DNA of 33,110 bases. Source: Trebonia sp035294225. Its GTDB lineage: Bacteria; Actinomycetota; Actinomycetes; Streptosporangiales; Streptosporangiaceae. Positions 1 through 6,691 of this stretch are shown piece by piece. Made by a program: the position numbers and the translations under genes. The notes under the pieces are model-generated. The model saw only the letters and a program-made list of their open reading frames with translations, did not search any database and was not told the origin of the DNA. The stretch lies in NCBI GenBank assembly GCA_035294225.1, contig DATGLH010000106.1:1-33110 (forward strand), read 5' to 3'. Positions within the stretch are counted from its first letter, which is position 1; each line of letters opens with the position of its first letter.

Positions 1-1493
1 TCCGCCGTGTTGAGCACCCGCACCCCGCGGAAGAGCGCGGCCGGGGCGCCGTGGCTCACCGGGGCGACCTGGCCCGGCTGGCCCTTGCCGCAGTTGAACG
101 CGCCGCCGAGCACGTAAGTCTGCGGGCCGCCGACCGCCTCCATCGAGTTCCAGAAGTCCGTGGTCGTCGCCTGGTAGGCGACGTCCCTGAGCTGGCCGTC
201 GAGCCGGCCGTTCCGGATCCGGAAGAACCGCTGGCCGGTGAACTGGAAGTTATACCGCTGCATGTCGATCGACCAGGACTTGTCGCCGACGATATAGATG
301 CCGTCGTCCACGCCCGCGATCAGGGCCGCGGTGTCCGGGCCCCCGGGGGCCGGCTGGAGGGACACGTTGGCCATCCGCTGCAGCGGCATGTGGCCGGGGG
401 AGTCGGCGAACGCGCACCCGTTCGACCGGCCGAACCCCTTGAGCTGGGCCATCCGCCTGTCCAGCTGGTACCCGACGAGCACCCCGCCGGAGATCAGGCT
501 CCAGGACTGGCCGGCCACGCCCTCGTCGTCGTAGCCGACCGTGGCCAGCCCGTGCTCCGCGGTACGGTCGCCGGTGACGTTCATGATGTCCGAGCCGTAC
601 CGGAGGCTGCCCAGCTTGTCGAGGGTGGCGAACGAGGTTCCGGCGTAGGCGGCCTCGTAGCCGAGTGCGCGGTCCAGTTCGGTGGCGTGGCCGATGGACT
701 CGTGGATGGTGAGCCACAGGTTGGACGGGTCGATCACCAGGTCGTAGCGCCCGGGTTCGACGCCGGGTGCCTTGAGCTTGGCGTCGAGCAGCTCGGGAAG
801 CTCGGCCAGTTCGGCGGGGAAGTCCCAGCCCGTCCCGGTCAGGTACTCCCAGCCGCGGCCGGCCGGCGGGGCGAGCGTGCGCATGTCATCGAAGCCGCTC
901 TCGGTGACGGCGACCGCCGTGAGCTCGGGGTGCAGCCGCACCCGCTGCTGCGTGGCGGTGGTGGCCCCGTCCGTGTAGAACTTGCACTCCTTCACCGCAT
1001 GCAGCGCCGCGTCGGCGTGGCTGACGGCGCGGTGCGCGAGTAGCTGCGCGGACCACTGCGCGAGCAGGTCGATCTTGTCCTTGACGGAGACCGAGAACGG
1101 GTCGGTCTCGTAGGCCGATACCCAGGTGACGTCGCCGTAGGCGGGCTCGGGAGCCAGCTCGATGCGTTCGGTGTTCATCGCGGCGGCCACCGCGGCGACC
1201 TCGGCCGCCTGCCTGGCGGCGACGGCCGCCGCTTCCGGCGTCAGGTCCACGGTCGAGGCGAAACCCCAGGTCCCGTCCACGATGACCCGGACGGCCAGCC
1301 CGCTGTCGTCGCCGTCGGACAGGCTCTGGAGCTTGCCGTCGGCAAGCCGGATCTGCTGCACCCGGATCCGTTCGGCCCGGAAGTCGGCGTGCTGCGCGCC
1401 CGCTGCCCTGGCGGCGTCCAGCGCGGCGTCAGCCAGCTCCCGCAGCGGCAGCCCCGTGAACTCGGGATCGACCCGTCTGTTGCGATCATCCAC
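1..1493 (-). CDS. tldD: TldD-type metalloprotease (PmbA/TldD family), 3' end cut by window edge
   Basis: Reading the minus strand from a GTG at 1493 gives an uninterrupted frame of 497 codons that leaves the window without a stop. TldD subunits pair with PmbA/TldE to form a zinc protease that degrades unfolded or modified peptides. The TldD-specific HExxxH zinc motif is present as HESIGH at residues 264-269. The N-terminal part contains the expected DGDDSGLAVRVI and WGFAST segments. Family members are about 460-510 residues, so probably only the last few residues are missing. The GTG was chosen because no ATG lies upstream in frame and the protein begins at the usual distance from the first conserved segment; the ribosome site (GAGTGAG-like) is weak. 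The partner pmbA would be expected just outside the window. Family assignment is firm; the exact start is not. Confidence 0.9.
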   Translation of the reverse strand, partial: MDDRNRRVDPEFTGLPLRELADAALDAARAAGAQHADFRAERIRVQQIRLADGKLQSLSDGDDSGLAVRVIVDGTWGFASTVDLTPEAAAVAARQAAEVAAVAAAMNTERIELAPEPAYGDVTWVSAYETDPFSVSVKDKIDLLAQWSAQLLAHRAVSHADAALHAVKECKFYTDGATTATQQRVRLHPELTAVAVTESGFDDMRTLAPPAGRGWEYLTGTGWDFPAELAELPELLDAKLKAPGVEPGRYDLVIDPSNLWLTIHESIGHATELDRALGYEAAYAGTSFATLDKLGSLRYGSDIMNVTGDRTAEHGLATVGYDDEGVAGQSWSLISGGVLVGYQLDRRMAQLKGFGRSNGCAFADSPGHMPLQRMANVSLQPAPGGPDTAALIAGVDDGIYIVGDKSWSIDMQRYNFQFTGQRFFRIRNGRLDGQLRDVAYQATTTDFWNSMEAVGGPQTYVLGGAFNCGKGQPGQVAPVSHGAPAALFRGVRVLNTA

Positions 1494-1607
1494 GCCACAA
1501 GAACCTATCTCACTCTGTTTCCCCTGCGGGGGCGCCCCTCGCGCCTCATCGCGGCCCCCGCCCCGCCCGCCATGACACCACGCGCCTCAGCAGTGCTCTC
1601 AATTTCG

Positions 1608-1676
1608 CTTAGCACACTTTCCGAACGGGCATTCCGGACATTCCAGGCAGCGAAGTGGCCGCAAGGTGTGCGAAGT
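1608..1676 (-). repeat. Dispersed 69-bp element with inverted ends, copy A
   Basis: Read on the minus strand, it starts ACTTCGCACACCT and ends AAAGTGTGCTAAG. Copy B is at 11449-11518 on the plus strand. The first 23 bases agree at 21 positions, the last 13 are identical, and both contain TGTCCGGAAT inside. The two ends are also inverted repeats of each other (11 of 13). It lies about 115 bases upstream of the tldD start, with its TAAG end facing that gene. Confidence 0.7.
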
Positions 1677-1795
1677 GAAAAGTCAGTCAACTGGCGTGAC
1701 GGGGGATGCCAGCGTGCCTGGGTCACCGGCAGTCGTTTATGGCGGATGGCTGAAGGCGCCCGCGGGTGCTCTGTCTCCTCCGGGGGCCGGCAGCC

Positions 1796-2110
1796 CTTCC
1801 GGGGGTCTGGCGTCTCTTCCGGGTCTGGCGTTCCTTCCGGGTCTGGCGTTCCTTCCGGGTCTGGCGTCCCTTCCGGGGGGCCGGCGTCTCCTACGGGGCC
1901 GGCGTCTCCTACGGGGGCCGGCCTCCTTGGCCCCGCCCGGTTTCCTCCGGCCCCGCCGGGTTCCCTCCGGCCCCGCCGGGTTCCCTCCGGGCCCCGCCCG
2001 GTTTTCTCCGGGGCCGCCGGGTTCCCTCCGGGGCCGCCGGGTTCCCTCCGGCCCCGCCGGGTTCCCTCCGGGCCCCGCCGGGTTCCCTCCGGGGCCCGCC
2101 CGGGCGCGAC
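1796..2110. repeat. Degenerate GC-rich tandem repeat (18- to 21-bp units)
   Basis: From about 1807 the unit TCTGGCGTTCCTTCCGGG recurs with an 18-bp period about four times. It then drifts through two GGCGTCTCCTACGGGGCC-like copies. From about 1938 it becomes a 20-21 bp unit of the type GGTTCCCTCCGGCCCCGCC, in about eight copies. All units share a TTCCnTCCGG core, which suggests one ancestral unit expanded by slippage. It lies in the fabG upstream region. Confidence 0.85.
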
Positions 2111-2143
2111 TGCCCGTCTCTCCCGGGTCCCCCCGGGGACGGT

Positions 2144-2149
2144 ACCCTC
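2144..2149 (+). promoter_or_regulatory. Putative fabG -10 hexamer TACCCT
   Basis: TACCCT lies 34 bases before the fabG start and would give a leader of about 28 bases containing the ribosome site. The same hexamer occurs just before trmI and dop in this window. No good -35 is visible because the repeat array lies immediately upstream. Confidence 0.35.
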
Positions 2150-2183
2150 GGCTGGCGGGCTGATCGACTAAAGGAGGCCGAAC

Positions 2184-2915
2184 GTGGGTCGTTCTGTGCT
2201 GGTGACCGGCGGTAACCGGGGGATCGGGCTGGCAATCGCGCGGCGGCTGGCCGCCGGCGGGGACAGCGTCACCGTGACATCGCGCTCCGGCGACCCGGTG
2301 GCCGGCTGGTCCCCGGCGGCGGGGGAGCGGGGTTTGTCCGTCGTGCGGTGCGACGTGCGGGACGCGGCGTCGGTGGACGCGGCGTTCACCGCGGTCGAGC
2401 AGGAGCAGGGACCGGTCGAGGTGCTGGTCGCCAACGCGGGCATCACCCAGGACCAGCTCCTCGCCCTCATGAGCGAGGAGGCCTTCGCCAGCGTGCTCGA
2501 CACGAACCTGGCCGGCGCCTACCGGGTCGCGAAGCGGGCCGTGCGCGGCATGATGCGGATGCGCCGCGGCAGGCTGATCTTCATCTCCTCGGTGGTCGGG
2601 CTCTACGGCTCCGCCGGGCAGGCCAACTATGCGGCGTCCAAGGCCGGCCTGGTGGGGTTCGCCCGCTCGCTGGCCAGGGAACTCGGTTCGCGCGGCATCA
2701 CCGCCAACGTGGTGGCGCCGGGATTCGTGGACAGCGACATGACGGCGGTGCTGCCCGAGGAGCGCAAGGCGGCGATCATCGCGGCGGTGCCCCTCGGCCG
2801 GTACGCCTCGGCGGACGAGGTGGCCGGCGTGGTGGCGTTCCTGGCCGGCCCGGACGCCTCCTACATCACCGGCGCCGTCATCCCCGTGGACGGCGGCCTC
2901 GGCATGGGACACTGA
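2184..2915 (+). CDS. fabG: 3-oxoacyl-[acyl-carrier-protein] reductase FabG (MabA-like)
   Basis: This 243-residue cytoplasmic short-chain dehydrogenase reduces beta-ketoacyl-ACP with NADPH in the fatty acid elongation cycle. The nucleotide-binding motif TGGNRGIG is at residues 8-15 and NAG at 84-86. The catalytic tetrad is complete: N108, S136, Y149 and K153 (YAASK). The C-terminus has the usual PVDGG. The GTG start is fixed by an excellent ribosome site, AAAGGAGG at 2170-2177, six bases upstream. It is followed 55 bases later by an enoyl reductase gene, the same pairing as mabA-inhA in mycobacteria, which supports a role in fatty acid synthesis rather than some other SDR reaction. The two genes are probably co-transcribed. 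Confidence 0.93.
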   Translation: MGRSVLVTGGNRGIGLAIARRLAAGGDSVTVTSRSGDPVAGWSPAAGERGLSVVRCDVRDAASVDAAFTAVEQEQGPVEVLVANAGITQDQLLALMSEEAFASVLDTNLAGAYRVAKRAVRGMMRMRRGRLIFISSVVGLYGSAGQANYAASKAGLVGFARSLARELGSRGITANVVAPGFVDSDMTAVLPEERKAAIIAAVPLGRYASADEVAGVVAFLAGPDASYITGAVIPVDGGLGMGH

Positions 2916-2970
2916 GCGACATCCGCCCCGGCACCCCGACCCGGCCCCGACAACGGAAAGCAGGACAGCG

Positions 2971-3735
2971 ATGGGCATCCTCGACGGCAAGCGCATTCTG
3001 GTGACCGGCGTGCTCACCGACGCCTCGATCGCCTTCCACGTGGCCCGCATAGCGCAGCAGGAGGGCGCGACGCTCGTGCTCACGGCCTTCCCGCGGCCGA
3101 CGCTGGTGGAGCGGATCGCGAAGCGGCTGCCCGCCCCGGCCCCGGTGATCGAGCTGGACATCACCAGCCCGGACCAGCTCGCCGCGCTCGCCGGGCGCGT
3201 GCGCGAGCACATGGACGGGCTGGACGGCGTGGTCCACTCGATCGCGAACGCCCCGCAGTCCGCGCTCGGCGGCAACTTCCTCGCCACGCCGTGGGAGGAC
3301 GTGGCGAAGGCGGTGCACGTCTCGGCCTTCTCACTGAAGTCGCTGGCCATGGCCGCGCTGCCGCTGATGGACGGCGGCGGGTCGATCGTCGGCCTGGACT
3401 TCGACGCGAGCGTGGCATGGCCGGGGTATGACTGGATGGGCGTGGCCAAGGCCGGGCTGGAATCCTGCGCCCGCTACCTCGCCAGGGACCTGGGACCGCA
3501 GCGCATCAGGGTGAACCTGGTGGCGGCGGGCCCGCTGAAGACCATGGCGGCCAAGTCCATCCCCGGCTTCGAGAAGTTCGAGGGCGTCTGGTCCGAGCGG
3601 GCGCCGCTCGGCTGGGACATCTCCGACCCGGAAGCGGCGGCACGCGCGTGCGTGGCGCTGCTTTCCGACTGGTTCCCCGCCACCACCGGGGAGATCGTGC
3701 ACGTCGACGGCGGGGTGCACGCGGTCGGAGTCTGA
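2971..3735 (+). CDS. fabI: Enoyl-[acyl-carrier-protein] reductase (NADH), FabI/InhA type
   Basis: This 254-residue enzyme carries out the last reduction of the elongation cycle (trans-2-enoyl-ACP to acyl-ACP). The InhA-type active site is visible as F144, Y153, M156 and K160 in the segment GLDFDASVAWPGYDWMGVAK. The InhA-like nucleotide-binding segment GVLTDASIAFH starts at residue 13. S90 in VHSIA occupies the position of InhA Ser94, so the usual isoniazid-adduct contact residue is wild type. The protein lacks the glycine-rich motif of classic SDRs, as expected for FabI. The ATG at 2971 has a purine-rich GGAAAGCAGGA just upstream. It forms an operon with fabG. Confidence 0.93.
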   Translation: MGILDGKRILVTGVLTDASIAFHVARIAQQEGATLVLTAFPRPTLVERIAKRLPAPAPVIELDITSPDQLAALAGRVREHMDGLDGVVHSIANAPQSALGGNFLATPWEDVAKAVHVSAFSLKSLAMAALPLMDGGGSIVGLDFDASVAWPGYDWMGVAKAGLESCARYLARDLGPQRIRVNLVAAGPLKTMAAKSIPGFEKFEGVWSERAPLGWDISDPEAAARACVALLSDWFPATTGEIVHVDGGVHAVGV

Positions 3736-3754
3736 CACCGGGCGCCTTCTCCTC

Positions 3755-3790
3755 GCGCTCCGTGTTGCGCTCCGTGTTGCGCTCCGTGCC
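3755..3790 (+). repeat. 12-bp direct repeat, three copies
   Basis: GCGCTCCGTGTT recurs at 3755, 3767 and 3779 (the last copy is imperfect at its end). It sits just upstream of the FHA gene's -10-like hexamer. Confidence 0.7.
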
Positions 3791-3799
3791 GTCGGTCCG

Positions 3800-3805
3800 G
3801 ATACT
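3800..3805 (+). promoter_or_regulatory. Putative -10 (GATACT) for a leaderless FHA transcript
   Basis: GATACT ends seven bases before the ATG at 3813, which would put the transcription start at or next to the A of the ATG. No ribosome site is present between them, so leaderless translation is likely. Confidence 0.4.
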
Positions 3806-3812
3806 CCATCTC

Positions 3813-4547
3813 ATGGGAGGTTCTGCGGCTGAGGCCCCTACATCGCCGGACGCCCAGCCAGCCCGGGGCCTGCGCGCCTCCGACGCTGAGCGCGATCAGG
3901 TGGTCGCTCAGCTCAAGGAAGAGTTCGCCATCGGCCGCCTCTCCCAGGACACGTTCCTCTACCGGGTGAACAAGGTTCTCAGGGCGCGGTACCGGGCGGA
4001 CCTGCCGCCGTTGGTGGCCGACCTTCCGGCCCGGCAGGCACCTGGCGCGCCCCGGCCGCCGGCCCGGCCCGAGGGCCGGGCGGGTTCCCTGGCCGGCCGG
4101 CTCCGCGCCGTCTGGCCGCGCCGGGCACGGCCCGGAGTCGCCGGGACGCCCGGGGCGCCCGGAGTCGCCGGGACGCCCGGGACGCCCGGCGGCGTGTCTC
4201 CCGCGCCGCCCGGCGGCGGCTCGCTCCCCAGGCTGACGGCCGGGCTGCCCCGCGCCGGGGCGCGGGCGCGGCGGCCGGTTCCGCTGCGGTTCCCGCGCGG
4301 CGCCGACACTTTCTTCAGCATCGGCAGGGACGCCGGCTGCGACCTGGCGATCGCCGACATGACGGTCTCCCGCGTGCACGCCAGGCTCGAGCGCACGCCG
4401 GACGGCTGGCTGCTGACCGACCTGGCCTCCACCAACGGCACCCGGGTAAACGGCTGGCGGGTGCGCGGCCAGGTCCAGGTCCGGGCCGGGGACCTGGTGA
4501 GCTTCGGTGACGCCGAGTACACGCTGTGCGACGCGGACGGGGTGTAG
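3813..4547 (+). CDS. DUF1707 and FHA domain protein
   Basis: A 244-residue cytoplasmic protein. Residues 20-72 (RASDAERDQVVAQL ... LVADLP) match DUF1707, a short domain common at the N-terminus of actinobacterial membrane and signalling proteins. Residues 160-240 form a forkhead-associated domain with the phosphothreonine-binding residues visible: GR at 171-172, SRVHA at 186-190 and TNGT at 207-210. FHA domains bind phosphothreonine peptides, so a partner Ser/Thr kinase is implied, but none lies nearby. The linker (about 75-155) is Pro/Gly/Arg-rich with a GVAGTPG repeat. The frame is open further upstream, but the ATG at 3813 is preferred because the DUF1707 domain begins soon after it and a -10-like hexamer lies right before it. 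The target is unknown. Confidence 0.85.
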   Translation: MGGSAAEAPTSPDAQPARGLRASDAERDQVVAQLKEEFAIGRLSQDTFLYRVNKVLRARYRADLPPLVADLPARQAPGAPRPPARPEGRAGSLAGRLRAVWPRRARPGVAGTPGAPGVAGTPGTPGGVSPAPPGGGSLPRLTAGLPRAGARARRPVPLRFPRGADTFFSIGRDAGCDLAIADMTVSRVHARLERTPDGWLLTDLASTNGTRVNGWRVRGQVQVRAGDLVSFGDAEYTLCDADGV

Positions 4548-4592
4548 CCGACGCGCGCAGGCCGGCGAGTCATGTCAATACGGGCGATGTTT

Positions 4593-4598
4593 TAAAGT
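4593..4598 (+). promoter_or_regulatory. Putative -10 (TAAAGT) for the phosphatase-DUF3090-kinase operon
   Basis: TAAAGT ends eight bases before the GTG at 4607, within a locally AT-rich patch. This geometry predicts a leaderless or nearly leaderless message. Confidence 0.35.
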
Positions 4599-4606
4599 CT
4601 GGAAGC

Positions 4607-5365
4607 GTGACAACAGTTCTGCTCGTCCGGCACGGCCTTACCGACGCGACCGGGCGGGTGCTGACCGGATGGTCGCCGGGCGTCGGCCTGGACGAGCGCG
4701 GCCAGGCGCAGGCGAGGGCGCTCGCGGCGCGGCTGGCCCCGGTTCCGCTGGACGCGGTCGTCACCAGCCCGCTCGATCGCTGCCGGCAGACGGCCGAGGC
4801 GATCATCGCCGCCAGGGACGGAGCGGCCGGACAGGCGGTGCCGGAAGAGCGGCTGGGGGAGTGCCGCTACGGGGACTGGACGGGCAGGCAGTTGAAAGAG
4901 CTGGAAAAGGACCCCCTGTGGCCGGTCGTGCAGGCGCACCCGAGCGCCGTCAGGTTCCCCGGCCCGGACGGCGAGTCGATGCTGGACATGCAGCATCGCG
5001 CGGTCACGGCGGTGCGGGACTGGAACGCGAGGCTGGGCAAGGACGCGACCTACCTGATCTGCTCGCACGGTGACGTCATCAAGGCCATCGTGGCGGATAG
5101 CCTGGGATTGCACCTTGACCAATGCCAGCGCATCGTGGCGGATCCCTGCTCGCTGACCGTGATCCGCTACACGCCGCTGCGGCCGTTCCTGCTCCGGCTG
5201 AACGACGTGGGAGGCGCCGTGGACGACCTGCTGCCGCGAGCCGAAGCCGGAGCAGCCGACGGCGACGGTCCCGCGTCCGAGAGCGATGCCGTGATCGGCG
5301 GCGGTGCGGGTAGTACTCCGGGCGGCGCCCTTGTTGGCGGCAGCGCGCCCAGCGCGGGAGGATAG
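4607..5365 (+). CDS. Histidine phosphatase superfamily protein (MSMEG_4193-type phosphomutase family)
   Basis: A 252-residue protein with the full histidine phosphatase active site: R8-H9-G10, R58 in SPLDRCRQTA, E85 in ERLGECRYGDW, and H154 in CSHGD. H9 would be the phosphorylated nucleophile. The C-terminal 45 residues are Ala/Gly/Ser-rich and low in complexity. This is the first gene of an actinobacterial trio with DUF3090 and the SCO1664 family; the trio's substrate is not known. The GTG at 4607 was chosen because RHG normally lies within the first 10-12 residues. The DUF3090 start lies four bases after the stop, so the genes are co-transcribed and probably co-translated. Confidence 0.88.
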   Translation: MTTVLLVRHGLTDATGRVLTGWSPGVGLDERGQAQARALAARLAPVPLDAVVTSPLDRCRQTAEAIIAARDGAAGQAVPEERLGECRYGDWTGRQLKELEKDPLWPVVQAHPSAVRFPGPDGESMLDMQHRAVTAVRDWNARLGKDATYLICSHGDVIKAIVADSLGLHLDQCQRIVADPCSLTVIRYTPLRPFLLRLNDVGGAVDDLLPRAEAGAADGDGPASESDAVIGGGAGSTPGGALVGGSAPSAGG

Positions 5366-5369
5366 GAGC

Positions 5370-5933
5370 ATGCCGGTCTTTTACTACGATCCGCCGGACA
5401 GGTTCGTCGCCGGCTCAATAGGCCAGCCCGGAGACCGGACGTTCTACCTGCAAGCGACTTCCAGCGGTCGCACGACCAGTGTCGCCTTGGAGAAGTTCCA
5501 GGTCAGCCTGCTGGCGGAACGGATCGACGAGCTTTTGGACGAAGTGCTGCGGCGCACCGGCGGCAGCACCTCCATCCCGGCCGCGGCCCCGGCGGCGCTG
5601 CGCGACGACGAGCCGCTCGAGCTGCCGCTGACCGAGGAGTTCCGGGTCGGCGCGATCGCGCTGGCCTGGGACAGCGACGGCGACCGCGTTGTCATCGAGG
5701 CGCAGGAAGAAAGCGACCAGCCGGTCGAGCCGCTGGCCGACGAGGTGCCGCCGGACGGGCCCGCGGTCCTGCGGGTCCGGATCACGCCGGGCGCCGCCCG
5801 GGCGTTCGCGCAGCGCGCGCTGCGGGTTGTCGCCGCCGGGCGGCCGCCGTGCCCGCTATGCGGGCTTCCGCTGGACCCCACCGGGCACGTCTGCCCGCGG
5901 CAGAACGGCCACCGGGCCGCCGGCAATGGCTGA
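5370..5933 (+). CDS. DUF3090 family protein
   Basis: A 187-residue protein starting MPVFYYDPPDRFVAG, a typical start for this actinobacterial family. A ribosome site (GGATAGGA, 5360-5367) overlaps the stop of the phosphatase gene. The C-terminus carries CPLCGLPLDPTGHVCPRQNGH, a CxxC plus a third Cys and a His that look like a small metal site. The biochemical role is unknown. It is always seen between a histidine phosphatase and a PI3/4-kinase-like protein, which suggests a shared phosphorylated substrate, but that is inference. Its last codons overlap the next gene by eight bases. Confidence 0.88.
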   Translation: MPVFYYDPPDRFVAGSIGQPGDRTFYLQATSSGRTTSVALEKFQVSLLAERIDELLDEVLRRTGGSTSIPAAAPAALRDDEPLELPLTEEFRVGAIALAWDSDGDRVVIEAQEESDQPVEPLADEVPPDGPAVLRVRITPGAARAFAQRALRVVAAGRPPCPLCGLPLDPTGHVCPRQNGHRAAGNG

Positions 5934-6681
5934 TCGCGCCATCGCCAGGGAAATGGACACCCCGGACGGCGAACGGGCCGCGCTCGAGCTGCTCGAGCGG
6001 GGGACACTGGAGGTGGAGGGACGCCTCGTCGACGCGTCCAACGCGACGCTCTACTGCACGGTCAAGGGCGGCGGCGCCGAGGCGGCGTGCGTGTACAAGC
6101 CCATCGCGGGGGAGCGGCCGCTGTGGGACTTCCCGACGGGGACGCTGGCCGGCCGCGAGGTCGCGGCCTACGTGGTGTCCCGGGCGGCAGGCTGGAACAT
6201 CGTGCCGCCCACCGTCATGCGGGACGGCCCCTTCGGCCCGGGCATGGTCCAGCTGTGGATCGACCTCGACCCCGCCGTGGACCTCGTCGCCCTGTCCCGC
6301 CGCATCGACCATGCCGGGCTGCGCGAGATGGCGGTCTTCGACGCGGTCGTCAACAACGCCGACCGGAAGATCGGCCACCTGCTCCCGGTCGCCGACGGCC
6401 ACCTCTACGGCTGCGACCACGGGGTCTGCTTCGCCGAGGACTACAAGCTCCGCACGGTGCTGTGGCAGTGGCGGGGCAAGACGCTGCCCCGGCGCAGCGT
6501 CGAGGCGCTGCGCTGCCTCGCCGACGACCTGGCCGCCGGCTGGCTGGCCGAGGAGCTGTCCGGGTACCTGACCGCCGGCGAGGTCAACGCCACCAAGATC
6601 CGGGTGGACAAGCTGCTCAAGCACCGCGTGCACCCGTACCCGCCGGAGGACTGGCCGGCGATCCCCTGGCCGCCCGTGTAG
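5926..6681 (+). CDS. SCO1664 family protein, PI3/4-kinase-like
   Basis: A 251-residue protein of a mostly actinobacterial family distantly related to phosphatidylinositol 3/4-kinases. Kinase-like landmarks are visible: K58 in VYKPI, E78 in GREVAAY, the catalytic-loop-like FDAVVNNADRKIGH (138-151) with D146, and DHG (164-166), which resembles a metal-binding DFG. The substrate is not established. The ATG at 5926 overlaps the DUF3090 stop by eight bases; an alternative in-frame ATG is at 5953. In several other actinobacteria I recall mshC of mycothiol synthesis lying next to this gene. Here the next gene is instead a convergent PAC2 gene only ten bases away. Confidence 0.86.
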   Translation: MADRAIAREMDTPDGERAALELLERGTLEVEGRLVDASNATLYCTVKGGGAEAACVYKPIAGERPLWDFPTGTLAGREVAAYVVSRAAGWNIVPPTVMRDGPFGPGMVQLWIDLDPAVDLVALSRRIDHAGLREMAVFDAVVNNADRKIGHLLPVADGHLYGCDHGVCFAEDYKLRTVLWQWRGKTLPRRSVEALRCLADDLAAGWLAEELSGYLTAGEVNATKIRVDKLLKHRVHPYPPEDWPAIPWPPV

Positions 6682-6688
6682 CGGGCGG
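6670..6688. terminator. Hairpin over the stop codon between convergent genes
   Basis: CCGCCCG (6670-6676) and CGGGCGG (6682-6688) pair perfectly, and the TAG stop of the kinase-like gene sits in the five-base loop. The convergent PAC2 gene ends at 6692, so this is the only room for a terminator and it would serve both strands. There is no T-run. Confidence 0.45.
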
Positions 6689-6691
6689 GTA

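Larger units (their letters stand above)
1494..2183. other. Intergenic gap between divergent tldD and fabG
   Basis: This 690-base gap has no convincing gene. Next to tldD is a lower-GC segment (about 1590-1700) that holds one copy of a dispersed 69-70 bp element (1608-1676). From about 1796 to 2110 it is a degenerate tandem repeat, followed by a TACCCT -10-like hexamer at 2144 and the fabG ribosome site. Several frames stay open across the repeat only because it has no stop codons. Their products are simple Gly/Pro/Ser/Arg repeats, so I do not call them genes. Confidence 0.7.

Noticed and set aside
1608..1676. CIRCE (HrcA) operator
   Set aside because: TTAGCAC is present, but CIRCE requires TTAGCACTC-N9-GAGTGCTAA; here the halves are about 45 bases apart and read CACAC.
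1737..3449. 570-codon minus-strand open frame across fabG-fabI
   Set aside because: It is antisense to two well-supported enzymes, its C-terminal part is pure repeat translation, and it shows no domain. Open antisense frames are expected at this GC content.
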